From the NCBI GenBank assembly GCA_015520985.1, contig WAOY01000154.1, positions 1 through 11,429 of the forward strand: a DNA stretch of 11,429 bases, written 5' to 3'. Shown piece by piece: positions 6,595-11,429 of this stretch. The position numbers and the translations under genes are program-made. The DNA comes from DHVE2 group archaeon (GTDB lineage Archaea; Thermoplasmatota; Thermoplasmata; Thermoplasmatales; Aciduliprofundaceae). The notes under the pieces were generated by a model that searched no databases, was not told where the DNA came from, and worked only from the letters and a program-made list of their open reading frames with translations. How positions within the stretch are numbered: position 1 is the first letter of the stretch; the number at the start of each line of letters is the position of its first letter.

Positions 6595-6603
6595 GCAATA
6601 AAA
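6595..6603 (-). promoter_or_regulatory. TATA-like box for xpd
   Basis: Minus-strand TTTTATTGC centred about 25 bases before the GTG start, in the 42-base gap after trmI. It is weaker than the other boxes, and readthrough from trmI is also possible. Confidence 0.35.
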
Positions 6604-6617
6604 CACTTGCGTTCGCT

Positions 6618-7337
6618 TCAATCCACGCCTCTCCTGCCGAACACCAGGAATCCTGTGTGTGCCACCTCCAGGTTCTCCGGCCTGGTTCCCAGAGGTCCCA
6701 CGTGCATTCCTCGCCGTATGATCTCACAGGCCTCCAGGTCCAGGAAGCCCTCCCCGGATAACTTACGGTAGACCTTCTCCATCTGATTGTACGTGGGGAC
6801 GTATGCGGAGAAACAGCCTCCAATTCTGAGCGCCCTCTTGGCCATGTCCACCGCGTTCCACGGCTCGGGGATATCCACGATGAAGGCGTCCACGTCCCTC
6901 TCCACGACGTCCCGGGTGACGTCCCCCATCTTAAGGGTCCAGTGCCCGTGCTCGATCCTCTCAACGTTGTTCCTGGCGAATTCCGCGAAGTCCTCGCGCA
7001 GTTCGTAGGTGTACACGTGTCCGCCCGGATGGGTGAAGTACAGGAGTGCAGTGGTGAGCGATCCTGAGCCGACGCCACCTTCCACCACGCGGCTCCCGGC
7101 GCGGATGCCGCACCTGAAAATTATATATGAGGCGTCCTTGGAGTTTATTATCTGGGCCCTCCTTGACACGGTGTCCATGTAATCCTTGAGGGTGCTTCTC
7201 ACCACCACGTACTCCCTGGTACCTATTTTCATCCTCCCCTCCCGGAGATCCTTTAGGACTGCGAAATCTCCGACCCGGTACATCTCCCCCTTCTTCCATG
7301 CGAGGTGCTTTTTTTCACCGTCGAACAGGGTGTACAT
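6618..7337 (-). CDS. trmI: tRNA (adenine-N1)-methyltransferase TrmI
   Basis: Uses S-adenosylmethionine to form N1-methyladenosine in the T-loop of tRNA (position 58, in archaea often also 57), stabilising tRNA at high temperature. After a small N-terminal beta domain comes the family signature RRAQIINSKDASYII (59-73), SAM motif I VVEGGVGSGSLT (84-95), the acidic ribose contact YELRED (111-116), GDV at 138-140, and motif IV DIPEPW (155-160, the DxPxPW catalytic region). The C-terminus AHTGFLVFGRR matches the family's conserved end. At 239 residues it is slightly shorter than bacterial enzymes, as usual in archaea; the active enzyme is a homotetramer. The ATG at 7337 has a TATA box 25 bases upstream inside the 3' end of the kinase gene. 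Confidence 0.93.
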   Translation of the reverse strand: MYTLFDGEKKHLAWKKGEMYRVGDFAVLKDLREGRMKIGTREYVVVRSTLKDYMDTVSRRAQIINSKDASYIIFRCGIRAGSRVVEGGVGSGSLTTALLYFTHPGGHVYTYELREDFAEFARNNVERIEHGHWTLKMGDVTRDVVERDVDAFIVDIPEPWNAVDMAKRALRIGGCFSAYVPTYNQMEKVYRKLSGEGFLDLEACEIIRRGMHVGPLGTRPENLEVAHTGFLVFGRRGVD

Positions 7338-7356
7338 AGTGCCCCAATATCCTCTG

Positions 7357-7366
7357 GGATTTAATC
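7357..7366 (-). promoter_or_regulatory. TATA box for trmI
   Basis: Minus-strand GATTAAATCC centred 25 bases before the trmI ATG. It overlaps the stop codon of the upstream histidine kinase gene, so trmI can be transcribed separately although the genes are only 27 bases apart. Confidence 0.5.
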
Positions 7367-8288
7367 ATTTTCCAACGGGGATTTCCACCACAAAAACCGC
7401 GCCCCGGGGCTCGTTGTCCTCCACCCATATCCTTCCCCCCAGCAACTCCACAATGTGCTTGCACACCGCCAGCCCGAGCCCCATCCCCCTGCTGCTGGCC
7501 GCGCTCTTCAGCCTCTCGAATATGATGCTCTTCATCTCGTCCGGGATTCCCGGACCGTTGTCCCTGACAGCCATGGTGAATCTCCTGCCCGAGGCCCTGC
7601 ACTCTACCTCCACCACCCCGCCGTCGGGGGCGTGCTCCACCGCGTTGCTCACCAGGTTGAATATGACCTCCTTGATTAGGGGATCAGTCTTGATAACATC
7701 CACCTCGCACCTCTTGGCCGCGTGAATCCTGCGATCTCTCATGGGGACAGAGAGCTCCCTGAACACCTGCTCCACCATCTCCCCAATATTTACCTCTGTG
7801 ATGCGAAGGCTTGACTTCGTCTTCAGGAGTATGGAAGTCCTGCTTATCAGCTCCTTTATGTTCTCCACCGCCCTCCTGAGGTCCCTGACCAGATCCTCGC
7901 CGAAATCGCCTTCCTCCATCAGCGTCGTTATCCCATCCAGAACGAAGACGTAGTTCTTTATGTCGTGTATCACCAGGTCGTTCATCCTGAGGAGGTTGTC
8001 GTACCTCTCCTGGATCTCAACCCGGCTACGGTGCTCTCTCTCCCTCTCCTCCACGATATCCGTGACCGAGAGACATATCACCAGGTCGCCTGAGCGAAGG
8101 CACCTGTATATCCCCGAGGTGTGAAAGAAGTGAAATATCACATTCTCAGGCCTGTTTGAAAGGTACCTCCTCTCTTCGCGTCCGAGGATCAATCCCCGCG
8201 AGGGATCGTAGTTGAGGATCTCAACGTCGTCCCCGTGGACCTTTAGTATCAGCGAATACTCCGGGCTGAAGTTCTCGATGGATGACAT
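7365..8288 (-). CDS. Soluble histidine kinase with degenerate N-terminal sensor domain
   Basis: The C-terminal half is a complete HATPase_c: N box VIFNLVSNAVEHAP (208-221), G1 DNGPGIP (243-249), F-box IIFERL (255-260) and G2 GMGLGLAVCKHIV (268-280). The phospho-acceptor is probably H108 in DLVIHDIKNYV, a variant HisKA-type H-box with a following helix. Residues 1-80 look like a short, diverged PAS fold ending LSVTDIVEERERE, the usual PAS-to-coiled-coil junction. No signal peptide or membrane helix is present, so it senses a cytoplasmic cue or a partner. No response regulator or receiver domain is encoded in the window, making it an orphan kinase here. ATG 8288 has a TATA-like box 27 bases upstream. 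The input signal is unknown. Confidence 0.9.
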   Translation of the reverse strand: MSSIENFSPEYSLILKVHGDDVEILNYDPSRGLILGREERRYLSNRPENVIFHFFHTSGIYRCLRSGDLVICLSVTDIVEEREREHRSRVEIQERYDNLLRMNDLVIHDIKNYVFVLDGITTLMEEGDFGEDLVRDLRRAVENIKELISRTSILLKTKSSLRITEVNIGEMVEQVFRELSVPMRDRRIHAAKRCEVDVIKTDPLIKEVIFNLVSNAVEHAPDGGVVEVECRASGRRFTMAVRDNGPGIPDEMKSIIFERLKSAASSRGMGLGLAVCKHIVELLGGRIWVEDNEPRGAVFVVEIPVGK

Positions 8289-8310
8289 GCGATCCCGGGA
8301 TATAAAGTGG

Positions 8311-8320
8311 TTAATATTAC
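8311..8320 (-). promoter_or_regulatory. TATA box for the histidine kinase
   Basis: Minus-strand GTAATATTAA centred about 27 bases before the ATG, within an AT-rich 51-base gap. TTTATA at 8301-8306 is another AT-rich match but too close to the ATG for a start at or before it. Confidence 0.45.
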
Positions 8321-8339
8321 TTTAAACTTTTGCACGGCA

Positions 8340-8660
8340 TTACCAACCGTACATCTCGCGAAGTTCCTTGCTCATCCTGTCCGGGGTCCAGGGCGGATCG
8401 AATGTGAGCTGCACTGTGACCTTCTCCACGCCTTCAATCTGGGATAGCCTCTCCTCCACCTGCGCCGGCAGGACGTTCATCAGCGGACAACCAGGCACGG
8501 TGAGGGTCATCTTAACGTAGATCTCATTCCCGTTATCTATGCGGACCTCGTAAACAAGGCCAAGATCAACTATGTTAGCCCCGACCTCGGGATCGACTAT
8601 TTCCTTGAGGGCTTCCCACACTTCTTCCTCTCTCACCAACGGTATCACCTCTACGTCCAA
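8340..8660 (-). CDS. DUF59/MIP18-family Fe-S assembly protein (SufT/PaaD-like)
   Basis: A single-domain DUF59 protein. Conserved motifs are DPEVGANIVDLGLVYEV (23-39), MTLTVPGCPL (51-60, with the family Cys at 58) and FDPPWTPDRMS (87-97). Relatives (eukaryotic MIP18/CIA2, bacterial SufT) help mature Fe-S proteins, and the archaeal ones are presumed to do the same; this is inferred from family. At 106 residues it is full length. The start is uncertain: TTG at 8660 lies about 24 bases after a good TATA box and fits a leaderless mRNA; GTG at 8648 would give a protein four residues shorter, still intact. The nearby ATG at 8665 is out of frame and meets a stop at once. It is monocistronic or weakly linked to neighbours. 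Confidence 0.9.
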   Translation of the reverse strand: MDVEVIPLVREEEVWEALKEIVDPEVGANIVDLGLVYEVRIDNGNEIYVKMTLTVPGCPLMNVLPAQVEERLSQIEGVEKVTVQLTFDPPWTPDRMSKELREMYGW

Positions 8661-8678
8661 ACCATTCTGTACCCATAC

Positions 8679-8689
8679 TTAAATATTTC
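8679..8689 (-). promoter_or_regulatory. TATA box for the DUF59 gene
   Basis: Minus-strand GAAATATTTAA, centred 24 bases before the TTG at 8660, within the 45-base gap after cutA. Confidence 0.55.
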
Positions 8690-8705
8690 TGGACAGTTAT
8701 GTGCA

Positions 8706-9026
8706 TCATGGGCCCAGCCACGAGTTGAGCCAGGCGAGGTATTTCGGGGAGCCGCGTTCTATGGGGACCGCTATTATTTCCGGCACTTCGTAGGGGTGCA
8801 TTCTCTTTATCTCTTCCTCCAGCAAATCGTACTTATCTTCTCGGGTTTTTATCAGGCAGAGAAGTTCGTCGCCCTCTTCAATCTTTCCCTCCCAGGCGTA
8901 GACGCTGGATATCTTCGCCATCTGCACGCACGCCGCCAGTTTTTTCTCGATCAGTTCCCTGGCTATCCTCCTCGCAACGTCTTCATCGTCCACGGTGCAC
9001 AGCACCACCATGTTCTTCACGGGCAT
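8706..9026 (-). CDS. cutA: Divalent-cation tolerance protein CutA1
   Basis: A small trimeric ferredoxin-like-fold protein of the CutA1 family. Signature residues: MVVLCTVDDEDVARRIA (6-22), LAACVQ (30-35), SSVYAWEGKIEE (40-51), ELLCLIKT (54-61), HPYEVPEI (77-84) and YLAWL (96-100). The family was linked to copper tolerance in E. coli, but its general role is unsettled; thermophile members are exceptionally heat stable. I choose the ATG at 9026: GGGAGG lies 5 bases upstream, it overlaps the nitroreductase stop as TGATG, and it gives the normal length of 106 residues. A longer frame begins at 9050 but adds eight unconserved residues. GTG at 9020 is also possible. Translation is probably coupled to the upstream gene. 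Confidence 0.92.
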   Translation of the reverse strand: MPVKNMVVLCTVDDEDVARRIARELIEKKLAACVQMAKISSVYAWEGKIEEGDELLCLIKTREDKYDLLEEEIKRMHPYEVPEIIAVPIERGSPKYLAWLNSWLGP

Positions 9027-9604
9027 CACCTCCTCCCGCATAGGTCGCATCCCTTATACGCTTTTCCGAACATGTTGTGGCTCACCTTCCTCCACTCGAG
9101 CACCTCATCGCCCCTCGGTGCTTTCCTCTCCGCCGGGTATCCAATTCCTATTATGCAAACTACCCTGTACTCATCCGGGATTCCAAGGGTATCCCTCACG
9201 AATTCCTCCGCATCTTTTCCACTGCTGTGCTTTCTGTTCCTGATCTGAACCCAGAAGGATGAGAGACCCAGGGCAACTGCGGCCAGCTGCATGTGCTCCG
9301 CCGCGATTGCGCCGTCCTCTATCCACACGTCGTCCACGGAGGAATCCACCGCAACGACTATTGCAACCGCAGCGTTCTCCAGCCCGATGGCTCCGGGCTT
9401 CGCTCTGGACAGGGGCTTCAGGGTTTTCCGGTCGTCCACCACTATGAAGTGCCAGGGCCTCCTGTTGTAGGAGCTGGGCGAGAGAAAGGCGGCGAGCAAG
9501 ATTTTATCCACGAGTTCCCCGGGCACCGGAATATCCGCGAATCTCCTGACGCTTCTCCTCCGTCTAAGCGCTTCGAAGAGGTCCATGGGGCATCCCTGGC
9601 ACAT
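9026..9604 (-). CDS. FMN-dependent nitroreductase-family oxidoreductase with terminal CxxC pairs
   Basis: A homodimeric flavoprotein of the nitroreductase fold using NAD(P)H; the natural substrate is unknown. Seen: FMN-phosphate arginines in RRRRSVRRF (14-22), SPSSYNRRPWHFIVV (42-56), the hydrophobic dimer helix EHMQLAAVALGLSSFWVQ (103-120) and the C-terminal flavin contact IIGIGYPAE (151-159). Unusually, CQGC lies at residues 2-5 and CDLC at 186-189, so each monomer has a CxxC at both ends, a possible zinc or Fe-S site. The first ATG (9604) keeps the N-terminal pair. The internal ATG at 9586 (MDLFEALRRRR) is the more usual family start and fits the TATA box at 9614-9624 better, so the start is genuinely uncertain. 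It couples to cutA by TGATG and is divergent from the hemerythrin-PAS gene. Confidence 0.9.
   Translation of the reverse strand: MCQGCPMDLFEALRRRRSVRRFADIPVPGELVDKILLAAFLSPSSYNRRPWHFIVVDDRKTLKPLSRAKPGAIGLENAAVAIVVAVDSSVDDVWIEDGAIAAEHMQLAAVALGLSSFWVQIRNRKHSSGKDAEEFVRDTLGIPDEYRVVCIIGIGYPAERKAPRGDEVLEWRKVSHNMFGKAYKGCDLCGRR
9027..9037 (-). promoter_or_regulatory. Strong Shine-Dalgarno for cutA inside the nitroreductase 3' end
   Basis: On the minus strand this reads GGGAGGAGGTG, directly before the ATG, and complements the 3' end of 16S rRNA over GGAGGTG. The same bases encode the final Gly-Arg-Arg and the stop of the nitroreductase. A CGTATAAG box at 9053-9060 could also give a short separate transcript. 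Confidence 0.6.
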
Positions 9605-9613
9605 CTCATCCGG

Positions 9614-9624
9614 GGATATTAATC
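9614..9624 (-). promoter_or_regulatory. TATA box for nitroreductase-cutA
   Basis: Minus-strand AGATTAATATC. Its centre is 15 bases before the ATG at 9604 but 33 before that at 9586, so a start of transcription near 9593 would serve the shorter form. Confidence 0.45.
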
Positions 9625-9631
9625 TTCACTT

Positions 9632-9690
9632 CTCGGACCAAATTACCCATTTTTGTTCAGAAAGGTTTAAAAATGAGGAAACAGTCCGAG
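9632..9690. repeat. Inverted repeat CTCGGAC / GTCCGAG in a divergent promoter region
   Basis: CTCGGAC (9632-9638) and its exact complement GTCCGAG (9684-9690) are 52 bases apart centre to centre, about five helical turns. One arm lies upstream of the nitroreductase TATA box; the other lies between the TATA box and start of the hemerythrin-PAS gene. The placement suits a regulator touching both promoters, but seven bases is short and may be chance. Confidence 0.35.
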
Positions 9691-9700
9691 GCATGGTGAT
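9666..9700 (+). promoter_or_regulatory. TATA box and ribosome site for the DUF438-hemerythrin gene
   Basis: TTTAAAAAT (9666-9674) predicts a start of transcription near 9695. GGTGAT (9695-9700), complementary to the 16S rRNA tail, precedes the ATG by three bases. The leader would thus be under ten bases long. Confidence 0.5.
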
Positions 9701-9703
9701 AAC

Positions 9704-11023
9704 ATGTCCGAGTTGCTGGACAATCGCGAGATGAAGAAGGAAAAACTGAAGGAAATGCTCAAGAAGCTGCACAGCGGCGAAGATGAGGAGAAGGTGAAGG
9801 AGGAGTTCAAGGATGTGCTGAGATCCATATCCCCCCTGGAGATTCCGCTCATAGAGCAGGAGCTCGTGAAGGAAGGGATATCTCCCAGGGAGATAGCGAA
9901 GATGTGCGACATCCACGTTGAGATCTTCAGGGAGAGCGTGAAGGGGGCGGAGAAGGAGATCGCCGAATTTCCTCCCGGGCACCCCCTGCGCACGCTCTAC
10001 GAGGAGAACGTTCAGATCATCAAGGACGCGGAGATCCTCAACCTTTACGCATCCTCTCTGACCAAGCAGGAGGGGAAGGTCAGAGAACAGACCCTGCGGA
10101 CAATTGAGGGTATAGTTAGCGGTCTGAAGGCCGTGGGGCGCACGCACTACAACCGGGAGGAGATGGTCGTCTTCCCTTACCTCGAGCGCCGAGGGCTCAA
10201 TGCTGTTCCCGCAGTTCTCTGGAGGAAACACGATGAGATACGCGCTGAGATAAACAAGCTCCTCAGGCTCATAGCGGAAAAGAAGTACGGTGAGGTCTCC
10301 GAGCTGGGCCAGGACCTAGCCGCGAAGCTCATAGACATGGTGTTCAGGGAGAACAACATCCTTTACCCAACCCTCAAGATTCTGCTGAGCGAGGGGGAGT
10401 TCGCGGCCATAAGGGAGCAGGACGACGAGATAGGGTACTACAAGGTGAATCCTGGGGAAGAGTGGAAGCCCGGGGAGGAGAAAATATACCCCTACGAGGT
10501 CCGGGATGAGATAACGCCTGAGAAACTTATGGCTTTGCCCCAGCACCTCATACAGGAGATGCGGAAGAAGATGGGCGGCGTGAACCTCAGGCCGGACACC
10601 AAGGACCTCGTGAGGGAGGGCGACGTTGAGCTGGAAGACGGGTACATGAACCCGGAGGAGATATCCACTATGCTCGCAACGATGCCCGCAGACGTAACCT
10701 TCATAGACGCGGAGGACCGCGTGCGATTCTTCTCGGGGGGAGAGCGCATATTCACCCGCACCCGCTCAGTGCTCGGGAGACCGGTGCAGCTGTGCCATCC
10801 TCCAAAGAGCGTGCACATAGTGAACAGGATCCTGCAGGCGTTCAAGAACGGCGAAAGAGATCGCGCCGAATTCTGGATAGACATGGGCAGGAGGAAAATA
10901 TTAATACAGTACTTCGCAATCCGCAACGCGGAAGGTAAATACCTGGGCACGCTGGAGTTCACCCAGGACATAACCGAGATAAAGAAGATAGAGGGAGAGA
11001 AGAGGCTGCTCGACTGGTCGTGA
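9704..11023 (+). CDS. DUF438-hemerythrin (HHE)-PAS sensor-like protein
   Basis: Three domains in order: DUF438 (about 15-85, helical and highly charged), a hemerythrin-like HHE four-helix bundle (about 90-230) and a C-terminal PAS domain (about 322-427). Candidate di-iron ligands are H71, H93, H148 in GRTHYNREE with E152/E153, H176 in WRKHDEIR and E216 in FRENNILYP. The PAS part ends in GTLEFTQDITEIKKIEGEK, the usual PAS exit, but no kinase or output domain follows. It is soluble. Proteins of this architecture occur in anaerobic archaea and bacteria and are presumed to sense or scavenge O2, NO or redox stress; that is inference. The ATG at 9704 has a GGTGAT ribosome site. The stop overlaps the next gene as TGATG. 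It is divergent from the nitroreductase, which may share its control. Confidence 0.9.
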   Translation: MSELLDNREMKKEKLKEMLKKLHSGEDEEKVKEEFKDVLRSISPLEIPLIEQELVKEGISPREIAKMCDIHVEIFRESVKGAEKEIAEFPPGHPLRTLYEENVQIIKDAEILNLYASSLTKQEGKVREQTLRTIEGIVSGLKAVGRTHYNREEMVVFPYLERRGLNAVPAVLWRKHDEIRAEINKLLRLIAEKKYGEVSELGQDLAAKLIDMVFRENNILYPTLKILLSEGEFAAIREQDDEIGYYKVNPGEEWKPGEEKIYPYEVRDEITPEKLMALPQHLIQEMRKKMGGVNLRPDTKDLVREGDVELEDGYMNPEEISTMLATMPADVTFIDAEDRVRFFSGGERIFTRTRSVLGRPVQLCHPPKSVHIVNRILQAFKNGERDRAEFWIDMGRRKILIQYFAIRNAEGKYLGTLEFTQDITEIKKIEGEKRLLDWS

Positions 11024-11429
11024 TGGATATGCGGGTCCCGCGAGATATCCTGGAGAGGCGCGTTCGAAGGTTCCAAGAACTGCTCCGCAGGAACAACGTG
11101 GACGGCGCAGTTATCCGCACGATTTCCTCCTTCACCTATTTCACGGGAACGCGGTGGTTCCGGCCATCCCTGCTCATACCTGCGGAGGGCGAGCCCACGG
11201 TGTTCGTTGTGGAGAACGAAGCTGAGGAGTTCCGCCGCAGATCATGGATAAGCGATGTGGTGGAGTACCAGGAAGTGGAGTCCCTCATGGCCTCGGTGGT
11301 CTCGTGGATAAAATCTAATGGCTATTCCCGCGTCGGGCTTGAATTCTCGGTTGAGCGCGATTCTTACCTCCTCTTTTACAAGGTGTTCAAGCGCCTGAAC
11401 CCGGAAGTGGAGATTGTGGACGTTCTCGA
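11023..11429 (+). CDS. M24-family (Xaa-Pro dipeptidase-like) peptidase, N-terminal part
   Basis: The frame starts at ATG 11023, overlapping the previous stop as TGATG, and stays open to the right edge (135 codons), so only the N-terminal creatinase/prolidase domain is seen. Residues show the family pattern: an N-terminal helix ERRVRRFQELLRRNNVDGAV, then SSFTYFTGTRWFRPSLLIPA, TVFVVENEAEEF and VGLEFSVERDSYLLF, ending EVEIVDVL. The metal-binding pita-bread domain lies outside the window, so activity cannot be judged. ATG 11029 is an alternative start two codons in. Relatives are metal-dependent cytoplasmic enzymes cleaving X-Pro dipeptides; coupling with the upstream sensor-like gene is unexplained. 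Confidence 0.85.
   Translation, partial: MDMRVPRDILERRVRRFQELLRRNNVDGAVIRTISSFTYFTGTRWFRPSLLIPAEGEPTVFVVENEAEEFRRRSWISDVVEYQEVESLMASVVSWIKSNGYSRVGLEFSVERDSYLLFYKVFKRLNPEVEIVDVL

Noticed and set aside
9626..10231. 201-codon minus-strand frame opposite the DUF438 domain
   Set aside because: Leu-rich complement of a charged helical coding sequence; the plus-strand protein is clearly real.
10492..11076. 194-codon minus-strand frame opposite the PAS domain
   Set aside because: Ser-rich shadow of the PAS and M24 coding sequences with no promoter or motif.

Overview
The window reads as chromosomal DNA from an archaeon, probably a thermophilic euryarchaeote; a Thermoplasmatota/Aciduliprofundum-like or Thermococcales-like source is my inference. 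The supporting signs are an archaeal XPD (Rad3) helicase, an archaeal/thermophile-type TrmI tRNA m1A methyltransferase, a stand-alone AlaX editing protein, AGG/ATA-rich codon use in moderately GC-rich DNA, and AT-rich TATA boxes about 25-29 bases upstream of many start codons, the spacing expected of leaderless archaeal transcripts. I see no tRNA, rRNA, CRISPR array or insertion sequence. No gap between genes exceeds about 140 bases.

Left part (1-2808): a surface-protein gene enters from the left edge. It is built of strikingly regular 21-residue units, most carrying an EF-hand-like calcium loop. It ends tail-to-tail, five bases apart, with a second exported protein on the minus strand that has a signal peptide, a beta-rich ectodomain, TSP3-type calcium repeats and a C-terminal membrane anchor. 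That gene overlaps and follows alaX, which edits mischarged tRNA-Ala.

Middle part (2809-4745): a redox cassette on the plus strand. A 37-codon small ORF with its own promoter precedes an FAD/NAD-dependent oxidoreductase and a DUF1667 cysteine-motif protein, the last two overlapping by ATGA. A GTATAC-N5-GTATAC element occurs just before the small ORF and again just beyond the cassette, each time downstream of an identical TTTAAATAC box. The second copy faces no recognisable gene, so it may drive a short RNA. This pair of elements is the most unusual signal in the window.

Right-middle part (4746-9604, all minus strand): genes in transcription order are a nitroreductase with CxxC pairs at both termini, cutA (coupled by TGATG), a DUF59/MIP18-type Fe-S assembly protein, a soluble histidine kinase, trmI and xpd. 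Most have their own TATA-like box, so this looks like a series of short transcripts rather than one operon. Themes are DNA repair or transcription, tRNA modification, Fe-S maturation (XPD itself has four candidate cluster cysteines) and redox or signal response.

Right end (9605-11429, plus strand): divergent from the nitroreductase is a DUF438-hemerythrin-PAS protein, a likely oxygen/NO/redox sensor, translationally coupled to an M24 (Xaa-Pro dipeptidase-like) peptidase that runs off the edge. The divergent intergenic region holds a 7-bp inverted repeat that may be an operator.
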